Assembly (NCBI RefSeq): GCF_030817475.1
Contig: NZ_JAUSZJ010000002.1
Span: 2,892,001-2,956,000 of the forward strand
Direction: 5' to 3'
Length of the DNA stretch: 64,000 nucleotides
DNA from: Streptomyces sp. V2I9
Lineage (GTDB): Bacteria > Actinomycetota > Actinomycetes > Streptomycetales > Streptomycetaceae
Below the pieces are notes generated by a model, which saw only the letters and a list, made by a program, of their open reading frames with translations, was not told where the DNA came from and searched no databases. How positions within the stretch are numbered: the first letter of the stretch is position 1; each line of letters starts with the position of its first letter. This document shows, one piece after another, positions 10,307-18,143 of the stretch. A program made the translations under genes and the position numbers.

Positions 10307-10657
10307 TCAGAGGGAAGAGGGGCCCCGCGAACCGTCCCTCCGGGGCTTCGGCGGGTCCTCGACCTGCCAGTACCAGTCCTCTCCCTGGTGGACCGCGCGA
10401 CCGGGCCGGGGGGACGGACCGCCGTCCCGGCCCGCGTCCCAGTAGATGAAAGCCACCACCGCGAGAAGGAAGAGGATCACGCCGGCGGCGGCCCATGCCG
10501 TCGGATCGCCCTCGGCGAGCCGTGGCCCGCCGGTGCTCCAGAGGAAGTGTCCGATCCGCCAGGCCGCCATCACCAGCACGTACCCGAGCCCCAGTCCGAC
10601 GGGCAGGAAGACCACCCCGACCGCCAGACAGCCCACGTCCGGTTTCCTGCCGCTCAT
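10307..10657 (-). CDS. small membrane protein of unknown function
   Basis: A 116-residue protein with two clear hydrophobic segments (about 9-31, LAVGVVFLPVGLGLGYVLVMAAW, and 55-72 around WAAAGVILFLLAVVAFIYW) and a polar C-terminus rich in Gly, Pro, Arg and Trp (YWQVEDPPKPRRDG). I do not recognise a named family. The ATG at 10657 is the first start before the membrane segment; an open frame extends far upstream but is the antisense shadow of the ABC genes. It follows the ABC permease on the same strand after 149 nt that contain a hairpin, so it is probably a separate transcript. Confidence 0.65.
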   Translation of the reverse strand: MSGRKPDVGCLAVGVVFLPVGLGLGYVLVMAAWRIGHFLWSTGGPRLAEGDPTAWAAAGVILFLLAVVAFIYWDAGRDGGPSPRPGRAVHQGEDWYWQVEDPPKPRRDGSRGPSSL

Positions 10658-10690
10658 GACCGCCCCCGTCCCCGCTTCCCGAGCCGGTCC

Positions 10691-10714
10691 CATGCTCCCG
10701 AGGCCGGGAGCATG
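10691..10714 (-). terminator. hairpin after the ABC exporter operon
   Basis: Perfect 10-bp inverted repeat CATGCTCCCG / CGGGAGCATG with loop AGGC. It lies downstream of the permease and 34 nt before the next gene, so it could be the operon terminator or part of the next leader. Confidence 0.5.
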
Positions 10715-10806
10715 CCCGCTGAACATACGGTGAACACGGCCCCTCCGCGTCGGGGAGAGGAACAGCGACCGCGAGCCGCGGCCGCCGGCCTCCCCGGACA
10801 GCACCC

Positions 10807-11634
10807 CTACCGGCCGAGCCGGGCGAACCTCCGCACCGCGAGGGGGAAGAACACCGCGACGATCGCCACCGGCCAGAGCACCGCCAGGAGTCCGGCGTGT
10901 TCGGCGGCCCAGGAGCCGGCCGCGCCGCCGGGGTTGCCGAACAGGTCCCGTACGGCGGTGGCCGTCGCGGACATCGGGTTCCACTCGACGACCGCGCCCA
11001 GCCAGGCCGGCATCGACCCGGGGGTCGCGAACACGTTGGAGAGGAAGCCGACCGGCCAGACCAGGATCTGGACCGCCGAGACCATCTCCGGCCGCCCCGC
11101 CACCAGGGCGAGGTGGATGCCGACCCAGAGCATTGCGAACCGCAGCAGGAGCAGCAGCCCCATCGCGCCCAGCGCGGCGCCCGGGCCGTGGTGCCAGCGC
11201 CAGCCGACCGCGTACCCGACGCCGGTCATCACCGCGAGCGCGGCGACCGACTGGAGCATGTCCGCCGCGCTGCGGCCGACCAGCACCGCCCCCGGCGCCA
11301 TCGGCATCGAGCGGAAGCGGTCGATGACGCCCTTGCCGAGGTCCTGGGTGACCGCGAGCATCGTGCTCTCCAGGCCGAAGGCCATCGTCAGGGCGAGCAT
11401 GCCGGGGACCAGGTACTCGGTGGGGTCGCCGTCCACGCCCCGGCCGCCGCCGACCAGATAGGTGAACATCAGGAGCAGCATCACCGGGAAGACCAGGTTG
11501 ACCAGGACCGCGACGGGCTGCCGGGCCCAGTGCGCCAGTTCGCGGCGGGTCATCGTCCAGGAGTCGGCCACCGCCCAGCCGAGCCGTGAGGACGCCCCGC
11601 CCGCCGCGGGGGCCGCCGTCGTCGCCGCGCTCAT
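10807..11634 (-). CDS. ABC-2 type transporter permease, DrrB-like
   Basis: A 275-residue ABC-2 membrane permease with six predicted hydrophobic segments and the short cytoplasmic N-terminus typical of daunorubicin-resistance DrrB-like exporters. The conserved ABC-2 signature region ([20 protein letters not shown], roughly residues 95-115) is seen. Its ATG overlaps the stop of the ATPase gene by 4 nt, so the two are translationally coupled. With its ATPase it should form an ATP-driven drug or lipid exporter; the substrate is unknown. The operon is expected to be controlled by the adjacent PadR repressor. Confidence 0.9.
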   Translation of the reverse strand: MSAATTAAPAAGGASSRLGWAVADSWTMTRRELAHWARQPVAVLVNLVFPVMLLLMFTYLVGGGRGVDGDPTEYLVPGMLALTMAFGLESTMLAVTQDLGKGVIDRFRSMPMAPGAVLVGRSAADMLQSVAALAVMTGVGYAVGWRWHHGPGAALGAMGLLLLLRFAMLWVGIHLALVAGRPEMVSAVQILVWPVGFLSNVFATPGSMPAWLGAVVEWNPMSATATAVRDLFGNPGGAAGSWAAEHAGLLAVLWPVAIVAVFFPLAVRRFARLGR

Positions 11635-12629
11635 GCCGCCACCTCCGCCGCGGCGGCCCGCTCCGTACGGTCCCGGCCGCCCCGGTCCGTACGCCGTTCC
11701 TCACCGGGCCCTCCGGTCAGGGCCAGGAACACCTCGTCCAGGGTCGGCCGGCGTACCGCGATGTCCTCCGCCACGACGCCCGCCTCCTCCAGCACCCGTA
11801 CCGTCCGGGTGAGGGCCGCCATCCGGTCCGGGGCGGGCGCGCCGATCAGCCTCCGGTCGGGGTCGAGCGTCACGCCGTCGCCGCCGAGCAGCGCGGCGGC
11901 CTCCGCCAGCCGGGCCGCGTCGCGCAGGACGACGTCGATCCGGTCGCCGCCGACCAGGGCCTTCAGCTCGTCGGGGGTGCCCTCGGCGACCGCCCGGCCG
12001 CCGTCGATCACGGAGATCCGGTCGGCCAGCTGGTCCGCCTCCTCCAGGTACTGCGTGGTCAGCAGGACCGTGGTGCCATCGCCGACCAGGGACCGCACGG
12101 CTTCCCACACCTCGGTCCGGCCGCGCGGGTCGAGGCCGGTGGTCGGCTCGTCCAGGAACAGCACCTCCGGATCGGTGATCAGCGACGCGGCCAGGTCGAG
12201 CCGTCTGCGCATGCCTCCGCTGTACCGCTGGACCGGCTTGCGCCCGGTGTCGGCCAGGCCGAACCGCTCCAGCAGCTCGTCCGCCCGGCTGCCCGCCCGG
12301 CGTGCGCCCAGGTGGAACAGGCGCCCGAACATCTCCAGGTTCTGCCGCCCGCCCAGCTTCTCGTCGAGCGCCGCGTGCTGCCCGAGCAGCCCGATCCTGC
12401 GCCGTACCTCGCCGGCCCGCTCACGGACGTCGAGACCGGCCACGGTCACCCGGCCCGCGTCGTGGCGCAGCAGCGTCGACATGATCCGTACGGCGGTGGT
12501 CTTGCCCGCCCCGTTGGGGCCGAGCACCCCGTGGACGGTGCCGCCGCCGACGGTCAGGTCCAGTCCGTCGAGGGCGCGTTTCTCCCCGTACCGCTTGTGC
12601 ACGCCGTCCATGACGATCGCCTCGGTCAC
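11631..12629 (-). CDS. ABC transporter ATP-binding protein, DrrA-like
   Basis: A 332-residue nucleotide-binding subunit. Walker [10 protein letters not shown] is at about 38-46, the Q-loop region at [12 protein letters not shown], the ABC signature as [12 protein letters not shown], and Walker [14 protein letters not shown]-terminal extension (DUF4162-like, after 220) is typical of drug exporters of the DrrA type. It forms an operon with the overlapping permease. The PadR-type palindrome at 12666-12681 lies 37 nt upstream of its ATG, which places it in the promoter region and predicts repression by the neighbouring PadR protein. Confidence 0.93.
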   Translation of the reverse strand: MTEAIVMDGVHKRYGEKRALDGLDLTVGGGTVHGVLGPNGAGKTTAVRIMSTLLRHDAGRVTVAGLDVRERAGEVRRRIGLLGQHAALDEKLGGRQNLEMFGRLFHLGARRAGSRADELLERFGLADTGRKPVQRYSGGMRRRLDLAASLITDPEVLFLDEPTTGLDPRGRTEVWEAVRSLVGDGTTVLLTTQYLEEADQLADRISVIDGGRAVAEGTPDELKALVGGDRIDVVLRDAARLAEAAALLGGDGVTLDPDRRLIGAPAPDRMAALTRTVRVLEEAGVVAEDIAVRRPTLDEVFLALTGGPGEERRTDRGGRDRTERAAAAEVAA

Positions 12630-12665
12630 GTTTCCGCCACCCTTCCGCGGCGTCCGCCGCGTTCG

Positions 12666-12681
12666 TAGTCAAAGTTGACTA
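12666..12681. promoter_or_regulatory. putative PadR operator 1 (exporter promoter)
   Basis: TAGTCAA-AG-TTGACTA, a perfect 7-bp inverted repeat with a 2-nt centre, 37 nt upstream of the ABC ATPase ATG. The same element recurs twice nearby, around padR. Confidence 0.8.
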
Positions 12682-12711
12682 GCAGCTCGAAGGTAACCGC
12701 CGAAGAGGCAT

Positions 12712-12727
12712 TGGTCAAACTTGATCA
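12712..12727. promoter_or_regulatory. putative PadR operator 2 (between padR stop and exporter)
   Basis: TGGTCAA-AC-TTGATCA, the same 7-2-7 pattern with one arm mismatch. It overlaps the padR stop codon and lies 46 nt (centre to centre) upstream of operator 1 relative to the exporter. Confidence 0.7.
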
Positions 12728-13366
12728 GTCGTCGTCGCCGGGGTCCGCGGCCCCGGTCGCGTAGGGATTCTCCTGGTCGTCGGCGAGCACCCCGACGAAC
12801 GGGTCGCCCTCGCCCGCGAAGGTGTACGCGCCCCCCTCGATCCGCTCGATCAGCCCGCGGGTCCACTCCGCGCCGGCGTCGGCCGAGTGCACCCACAGGT
12901 TCATGATCTCGCCGATGTGGCCCAGGGACTGGGGGCCTTCCTCGGGCGTGTAGTACTCGGTGACCGCGTTCCGCCACCCCTTCATGGCCTCGACCCGCTC
13001 CTTGAGCAACGCGACCGCCTCCTCGCGGGGCAGGTCCACGATGAACCCGACCGCGGCCGAGAGGACGTCCATGCTCTGGTCGTAGGTGCGCAGGGCGTCC
13101 CGCAGCAGGGTCCGGTACTCCTCCAGCCCCTCGGCCGTGACCTCGTACTCGGTGCGCGGCGGGCCGCCGGCCGTGGAGGGGGCCGTCTCGTGGGCGAGGA
13201 GCAGTCCCTGCTTCGCCATCTGCTTCAGGGCGTGGTAGATCGATCCGGGCTTGGCGTTGGACCATTCGTGGGCGCCCCAGTACTCCAGGTCGTTGCGGAC
13301 CTGGTAGCCGTGCGCGCGGCCGTGCATGCGCACGGCGCCGAGGACCAGCAGCCGGATCGCGGACAT
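12725..13366 (-). CDS. PadR family transcriptional regulator
   Basis: A 213-residue PadR-type repressor. The N-terminal winged helix spans about 1-90, with the typical MHGRAHGYQVRNDLE and SIYHALKQMAKQGLL segments. The C-terminal half is the helical Vir_act_alpha_C-like dimerisation domain with an acidic tail. PadR proteins bind AT-containing palindromes and usually release DNA on binding a drug-like ligand. Three copies of one palindrome flank this gene, at its own promoter and upstream of the downstream ABC exporter, so it probably represses both itself and the exporter. Confidence 0.92.
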   Translation of the reverse strand: MSAIRLLVLGAVRMHGRAHGYQVRNDLEYWGAHEWSNAKPGSIYHALKQMAKQGLLLAHETAPSTAGGPPRTEYEVTAEGLEEYRTLLRDALRTYDQSMDVLSAAVGFIVDLPREEAVALLKERVEAMKGWRNAVTEYYTPEEGPQSLGHIGEIMNLWVHSADAGAEWTRGLIERIEGGAYTFAGEGDPFVGVLADDQENPYATGAADPGDDD

Positions 13367-13379
13367 GGCGCTCCCTTCC

Positions 13380-13395
13380 TATTCAACTTTGACTA
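13380..13395. promoter_or_regulatory. putative PadR operator 3 (padR promoter)
   Basis: TATTCAA-CT-TTGACTA, the same 7-2-7 palindrome with one mismatch, 14 nt upstream of the padR ATG. It predicts autoregulation. Confidence 0.75.
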
Positions 13396-13584
13396 GGGTA
13401 GCCCTGCCCCCTTGCGCACGAGCGCCAGGTGTGCCCTCGGCGGGTACGGCGGCAGGTCCACCGCCGCACGTCCCCGCGGTGCCGGGCGTCCCGCCACGCG
13501 CCTGCCGCGCCTCGTTCCGGGAGCCGGGGGGCCGGGGAACGGGAAAGGCCCTGCCTCGCGCGGGAATCCGGAGCGGTTCCCCGG

Positions 13585-15042
13585 TCAGAACGGGAAGACC
13601 GAGCGGCCGTGCTGGATCGACATCCACCGCTGGGTGGTGAACGCCTCGACCACGGCCTCGCCGTTCAGCCGCCCCACGCCGGACGTCTTCTCACCGCCGA
13701 ACGCGACCTGCGGATCGTCCTGCACGGTGGAGTCGTTGACGTGGAACATCCCGCTGACGATCCGCTGCGCGAACCTCACCCCGCGCTCCGCGTCCCTGGT
13801 GTGCACCGCGCCGCTGAGTCCGTACGGGCCCTCGTTGACGATCCGCACGGCCTCCTCCTCGCCGTCGAACGTCATCAGCAGGGCCACCGGGCCGAGGATC
13901 TCCTGCTGAAGCAGCGGGGAGTCCTCCGCGAGGCCGGTGAGGACGGTCGGGGCGACCACGTTGCCCACGGTCCGGCCCCGCACGAGGGCCTTCGCGCCGT
14001 CCGCAACCGCCCGGTCCACCAGGGCGTCCAGCGCGTCGGCCTGGAAGGCGTTGATGACCGGCCCGATCCGGGTCTCCGGGTCCCGCGGGTCGCCGGCCCT
14101 GAGGGCGGCCACCTCGGCGATGAACCGCTCGGTGAACTCCGCCGCCACCGACCGGTCCACCAGAATCCGGTTGGCCGCCATGCTGACCTGCCCCTGGTAC
14201 AGGAACCGGCTGAAGACGGCGGCTCGTACCGCGTACTCGACGTCGGCGTCCTCCAGCACCACCAGGGCGCTGTTCCCGCTCAGTTCGAGGATGGTGCGCT
14301 TGAAGCCGCCGGCGGCCGTGGCGGCGATGTGCCGGCCGACCCGGTCGGAGCCGGTGAAGGAGATCACCCGCGGGACGGGGTGCTCGATGAACGCGTCGCC
14401 GATCTCGGCGCTGTCGGTGATCACCACACTGAGCAGCCCGGCCGGGAGCCCCGCGTCCTCGAATATCCGCGCTATCAGCCCGCCGCCGACCACCGGTGCG
14501 TTCTGGTGGGGCTTCAGGACGACCGCGTTGCCCAGGGCGAGGGCGGGGGCGACGGATTTCATCCCCACCAGGAACGGGAAGTTGAAGGCGCTGATGACGC
14601 CGATGACGCCGACGGGCAGGCGGTAGAGCCGGTTCTCCCGGCCGTCCCCGACGGCGGGCAGCAGCCGCCCGGTGGGCCGCAGCGCCTGGCGGATCGCCTC
14701 GCGCAGGAACTCGGCGGCGGCGCGGATCTCGTACCGGGAGCGGATCCGGGTACCGCCCAGTTCGTCGGTGATCGCCTCGGCGATCTCGTCCGCGCGGTCG
14801 AGGGTGATGCGCAGGGCCCGTTCGAGAACGGCACGCCGCTCGTACGGATTGACGGCGGCCCACTCCCGCTGCGCGCGTTCGGCGGCCCGGTAGGCGCGGT
14901 CGACCTCCAGCGCGGTGGCCACGGTGACGGCGGCGAGTTTCTCACCGTTGTAGGGATTGAAATCGATGATGTCCCACGAGCCGCTGCCGGTCAGCCACTC
15001 GCCGTCGATGTACTGGTGGGCCAGTTCACGGAAGAAGGACAT
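13585..15042 (-). CDS. aldehyde dehydrogenase family protein with Ser at the catalytic Cys position
   Basis: A 485-residue protein of the NAD(P)-dependent aldehyde dehydrogenase superfamily, closest in pattern to benzaldehyde/vanillin dehydrogenases. The general-base region is ILELSGNSALVV with E253, and the cofactor region FTGSDRVGRHIA is present. The nucleophile motif normally read GQxCM is GQVSM here: the codon at 14182-14184 is AGC, so residue 287 is Ser. All other landmarks (FNFPFL, PHQNAPV, GEKTSGVGR near the C-terminus) are intact. It may be a non-dehydrogenase homologue, or the residue may be a variant. Only weakly linked to neighbours; the upstream XRE gene is on the same strand 58 nt away. 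Confidence 0.88.
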   Translation of the reverse strand: MSFFRELAHQYIDGEWLTGSGSWDIIDFNPYNGEKLAAVTVATALEVDRAYRAAERAQREWAAVNPYERRAVLERALRITLDRADEIAEAITDELGGTRIRSRYEIRAAAEFLREAIRQALRPTGRLLPAVGDGRENRLYRLPVGVIGVISAFNFPFLVGMKSVAPALALGNAVVLKPHQNAPVVGGGLIARIFEDAGLPAGLLSVVITDSAEIGDAFIEHPVPRVISFTGSDRVGRHIAATAAGGFKRTILELSGNSALVVLEDADVEYAVRAAVFSRFLYQGQVSMAANRILVDRSVAAEFTERFIAEVAALRAGDPRDPETRIGPVINAFQADALDALVDRAVADGAKALVRGRTVGNVVAPTVLTGLAEDSPLLQQEILGPVALLMTFDGEEEAVRIVNEGPYGLSGAVHTRDAERGVRFAQRIVSGMFHVNDSTVQDDPQVAFGGEKTSGVGRLNGEAVVEAFTTQRWMSIQHGRSVFPF

Positions 15043-15100
15043 GCAATCCCTTACTGCAGGCGTTCGCAGACTCCTGATGAGACGTCATCGTACTGACAAT

Positions 15101-15982
15101 TCAGATCAGTTGGAGTAGACCGCGCAGAAGATCCCGGCTCTCGTCCGGTCCCGGACTGTCCTGGACGAGACCCGTCATGGCCTTTTCGTACTGCGCGACT
15201 TCCTCGGGCTTGTCCAGATAGAGCGCACTTGTCAGCTGCTCCAAATAGACAATGTCCGACAGATCGGATTCCGGGAAACGCAGCATCGTGAAGGAACCGC
15301 TCTCGCCGGCGTGGCCGCCATGACTGAAGGGCATGACCTGGAGCGTGACGTTCGGCCGCTCCGACATATCGATCAGATGCCGCAACTGGGCGCGCATCAC
15401 CTCGCGTTCACCGTACGGGCGGCGCAGGGCGGCCTCGTCGAGCACGGCGTGGAACGCGGGGGCACGCTCGGAGACGAGCGCCTTCTGGCGCTCCAGGCGC
15501 AGGGCCACCCGGCGGTCGATCTCGGCGGACGAGGCGCCGCGCAGCCCGCGCGAGACGACGGCGTGGGCGTATGCCTCGGTCTGCAACAGACCGTGCACGA
15601 ACTGGACTTCGAAGATGCGGATGACGGAGGCCGCACCCTCCAGGCCGATGTACGTCTGGAACCAGCCGGGCAGCACGTCCCCGTAACTGTGCCACCAGCC
15701 CGCCACGTTGGCCTCGCGGGCCAGGCCGAGAAGGGAGTCCCGCTCCGCCTCGTCCGCGACTCCGTAGAGCGTGAGCAGATCCTCGACATCCCTGGCCTTG
15801 AAGCTCACCCGTCCCAACTCCATGCGGCTGATCTTCGATTCGGAGGCCCGGATCGAGTAGCCGGCCGCCTCACGGGTGATTCCGCGCGACTCCCGCAGTC
15901 TCCTGAGCTGAGAGCCCAGGAGGATGCGTCGCACCACCGATCCACTCGACTCTCCTGCCGACACCGGCCCGGCCCTCCCCAT
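15101..15982 (-). CDS. XRE-family regulator with DUF5753 domain (WhiJ-like)
   Basis: A 293-residue helix-turn-helix protein. The XRE-type HTH covers about 20-75 (LGSQLRRLRESRGITREAAG, then SKISRMELGR), followed by a DUF5753 ligand- or partner-binding domain to the C-terminus. This architecture is that of WhiJ-like developmental regulators of Streptomyces, which occur with DUF397 and ATP-binding partners, both present next door. ATG at 15982 has GGGAG 4-5 nt upstream. An in-frame GTG at 16036 is possible but less supported. It probably regulates the divergent ATP-binding gene. Confidence 0.88.
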   Translation of the reverse strand: MGRAGPVSAGESSGSVVRRILLGSQLRRLRESRGITREAAGYSIRASESKISRMELGRVSFKARDVEDLLTLYGVADEAERDSLLGLAREANVAGWWHSYGDVLPGWFQTYIGLEGAASVIRIFEVQFVHGLLQTEAYAHAVVSRGLRGASSAEIDRRVALRLERQKALVSERAPAFHAVLDEAALRRPYGEREVMRAQLRHLIDMSERPNVTLQVMPFSHGGHAGESGSFTMLRFPESDLSDIVYLEQLTSALYLDKPEEVAQYEKAMTGLVQDSPGPDESRDLLRGLLQLI

Positions 15983-16154
15983 CGATCTCCCTGGCACCCG
16001 AGGCCCCCCGGAACCCCGAGTGCCGGATTCTGCCACCAAAACGCTTCACCCCGTACTCATTCGGTTACGGAAATGGGAAGACGTCCGGAAAGCTCCGAAA
16101 CTGACCTCGGGAAGAAATGCCCCGCAACCACCACGGTATCGGGCAGGTCCGGCG

Positions 16155-16171
16155 CGTGCACGTGCATCTGC
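16155..16171 (+). promoter_or_regulatory. 17-bp element, copy 1 (upstream of ATP-binding gene)
   Basis: CGTGCACGTGCATCTGC, repeated exactly on the opposite strand at 17382-17398 upstream of the DUF397 gene. In both cases it reads towards the gene. A further GCATCTGC half-copy follows at 16176-16183, 12 bp downstream of the first. It is probably the binding site of the neighbouring XRE regulator (inference). Confidence 0.65.
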
Positions 16172-16301
16172 CCTTGCATCTGCTCTGCGCATTCGGAACG
16201 ATGGCGATCGCGCACCTGCGTGCTCGTGTTGTGCCGCTGTACCCCCCGCAGTACCGCTACAGGCAGTGCCGCTACAGCCGCGAATCCCGGGAGTGCCTCG
16301 T

Positions 16302-16829
16302 ATGGGGACGAATGGATCGACGATGCTCGAGCCGTTACGGCAGGGGCTTCCCCCCACCGACCCCTCGGGGGTTGCCGGATCGGCGTCCTGCGCTCTGCCC
16401 GCGTGTTTCGAAGCGGTCGGCGGCGCACGGAAGTTCACCCGGTCGACCCTGGAGCGGTGGGAGCTGGGCGACCGCTTCGACGACGTCGCGCTGGTGGTCT
16501 CCGAACTCGTCACCAACGCCCTGCGCCACGCGCTGCCCGTCGACGCGCCGCAGGAGAGCCAGGACCCGCCGGTGCGACTGCACCTGATGCGGTGGGCCTC
16601 GCGACTGGTGTGCGCGGTGCGCGACCCCAGCGTGGAGAGCCCGGTGGCGGGCGAGGCGGCGGATTCGGCCGAATCGGGCCGCGGGCTGTTCCTGGTGGAA
16701 TGCGTCAGCGACAGCTGGGGCTGGTACCCGTCGCCCGTGCCGCGCGGAGAACTGCCGTCGGGGCCGCTGTACGGCAAAGTGGTCTGGGCCCTTTTCCGGC
16801 TTCCGAAAAAGCCGGAACCGACGCTGTGA
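16302..16829 (+). CDS. ATP-binding protein, anti-sigma factor-like HATPase
   Basis: A 175-residue single-domain GHKL ATPase of the kind abundant in Streptomyces and related to RsbW/SpoIIAB anti-sigma factors. The N-box is seen as VVSELVTNALRHA, with the G1 region as VRDPS and the G2 region as ESGRGLFLVECVSD. Such proteins bind sigma or anti-anti-sigma factors. In WhiJ-like loci they accompany an XRE regulator and a DUF397 protein, as here. ATG at 16302 is preceded by GGGAG about 8 nt upstream. The gene diverges from the XRE regulator, with the 17-bp element in between. Confidence 0.88.
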   Translation: MGTNGSTMLEPLRQGLPPTDPSGVAGSASCALPACFEAVGGARKFTRSTLERWELGDRFDDVALVVSELVTNALRHALPVDAPQESQDPPVRLHLMRWASRLVCAVRDPSVESPVAGEAADSAESGRGLFLVECVSDSWGWYPSPVPRGELPSGPLYGKVVWALFRLPKKPEPTL

Positions 16830-16911
16830 GATCCCGGCCGGGCGAGGGATGTCCGACGATTGCGCGCGGATCGGCGGGCGGCATCCGGTGCGGTGCGCCG
16901 CACGACGCCGG

Positions 16912-16942
16912 AATGCCCTGGTAGCTCCGCTACGAGGGCATT
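16912..16942 (+). terminator. hairpin after the ATP-binding gene
   Basis: Inverted repeat of 14 bp with one mismatch (16912-16925 and 16929-16942), loop TCC, between two convergent genes (stop at 16829, DUF397 stop at 17064). Followed by TT only. Confidence 0.6.
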
Positions 16943-17063
16943 TCGGCAACGCCGCGAAGAAGGGGCTTGCCCGGGCGGAGCCGGGAGCTCGGGTGAGGGA
17001 GTTCCGGGCATCACCTGCCCGCGCGGAATCGTTCGGAAACGCCCCGGGAGGCCGGACCGGGCG

Positions 17064-17306
17064 TCAGGCGCCGGCGGCGAGGTGGTCGAACTCGCCGTCC
17101 TTGACGCCCAGCAGCAGCGCCTCGATCTCCGCGGGCGTATAGACGAGCGCGGGCCCGTCGGGGTGACGCGAGTTCCGCATGGCCACATCCCCTCCGGGCA
17201 GCCGCGCGAACTCCACGCACGATCCCTGGGAGTTGCTGTGCCTGCTCTTCTGCCAGACGACTCCGCGAAGCTCTGTGGCCGCCATGCCGTTGTACACGTC
17301 GTGCAC
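17064..17306 (-). CDS. DUF397 domain protein
   Basis: An 80-residue small protein with the DUF397 hallmark W-x-KSRHSNSQGSCVEFA and the downstream VAMRNSRHPDGPALVYTPAE segment. DUF397 proteins accompany XRE/DUF5753 regulators in Streptomyces (the WhiJ and BldB-type loci) and genetically oppose or modulate them. GTG at 17306 is chosen because GGGGAG stands 6 nt upstream. TTG at 17327 and ATG at 17285 are in-frame alternatives. It is convergent with the ATP-binding gene. The shared 17-bp element lies 76 nt upstream of the start. Confidence 0.88.
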   Translation of the reverse strand: MHDVYNGMAATELRGVVWQKSRHSNSQGSCVEFARLPGGDVAMRNSRHPDGPALVYTPAEIEALLLGVKDGEFDHLAAGA

Positions 17307-17381
17307 AGGACGCTCCCCGAGATTCAAGGTGCAGGTGTCAACTAGCTCGGATCATAGCTCTGTTCATATGCCTTTGCATGA

Positions 17382-17398
17382 GCAGATGCACGTGCACG
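17382..17398 (-). promoter_or_regulatory. 17-bp element, copy 2 (upstream of DUF397 gene)
   Basis: Exact reverse complement of the sequence at 16155-16171. On the minus strand it reads CGTGCACGTGCATCTGC towards the DUF397 gene, 76 nt upstream of its start. This shared placement suggests one regulator for both promoters. Confidence 0.65.
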
Positions 17399-17561
17399 GC
17401 GGGTGTTGTTTCGATTACCTACTTTCCGTCACCGGCCGGACCCTCCGGGACGAGAGACGAACAGCACGCCTAATTCGCTCCCGTTTACCTGAGTTGGACC
17501 GCTCGGATCTTGGTAACGTGGCGCGGTCTTTCATCCGGAGAACACCAAGGGGGAACTCCAC

Positions 17562-18086
17562 GTGACCAGGTCTCTACGCACCGGCGCCATCACGATGCTC
17601 GCCGCTCTGACCGCCTCGTTCGCGCTGACCGCGTGCGGGGGCGGCGGTGACGGCGGCGGTGACGGGGCGAAGGGCTCCGGCACCGACGCGTCGGCGAGCC
17701 CGACGCCCGGCAGCGACTCCGGGGACTCCGCCGGGGGCGGCGCGGCGGACGCCGCCGCGCTGGAGGGCACCTGGGTGGGGCTGACGGAGGGCAAGAACGT
17801 CACCGTCTCCATCGCCTCCGGCAAGGTCGCCCTCGTCGCCGACCAGTCCGTGTGCCAGGGCGACGTGAAGGACATGGGCGGCAAGCCGATGCTCGCGCTG
17901 ACGTGCACGGACGGCGGGACTGACCGCGCGATGGGCGCGATCGAGTCGGTCGACGCCGAGAAGCTGGTCGTCTCGTGGGACAGCGGTGCGAAGGACTCCC
18001 TCACCAAGGCCGAGGCGGGCAAGCTGCCGAGCGGTCTGCCCTCGCTCCCCGGCATGTCGGGCCTGCCCGAGATCCCCGCGCCGTAG
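17562..18086 (+). CDS. small secreted lipoprotein of unknown function
   Basis: A 174-residue protein with a lipoprotein signal peptide (basic MTRSLR, hydrophobic stretch, lipobox LTAC with Cys at about residue 25). A Gly/Asp/Ser-rich linker (26-65) and a compact beta-type domain (about 68-150) follow, with two further cysteines (VCQGD, LTCTD) that could form a disulfide. The tail is Pro/Leu-rich (PSGLPSLPGMSGLPEIP). I do not recognise the domain. The GTG start follows AAGGGGG a few nt upstream. It is convergent with the FUSC gene. Confidence 0.8.
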   Translation: MTRSLRTGAITMLAALTASFALTACGGGGDGGGDGAKGSGTDASASPTPGSDSGDSAGGGAADAAALEGTWVGLTEGKNVTVSIASGKVALVADQSVCQGDVKDMGGKPMLALTCTDGGTDRAMGAIESVDAEKLVVSWDSGAKDSLTKAEAGKLPSGLPSLPGMSGLPEIPAP

Positions 18087-18143
18087 GGCCGTCGCCGGCG
18101 CCGGGCGGCTCGGGTCACGGCCCGCGCGCCCGGCCGGCGCGGC

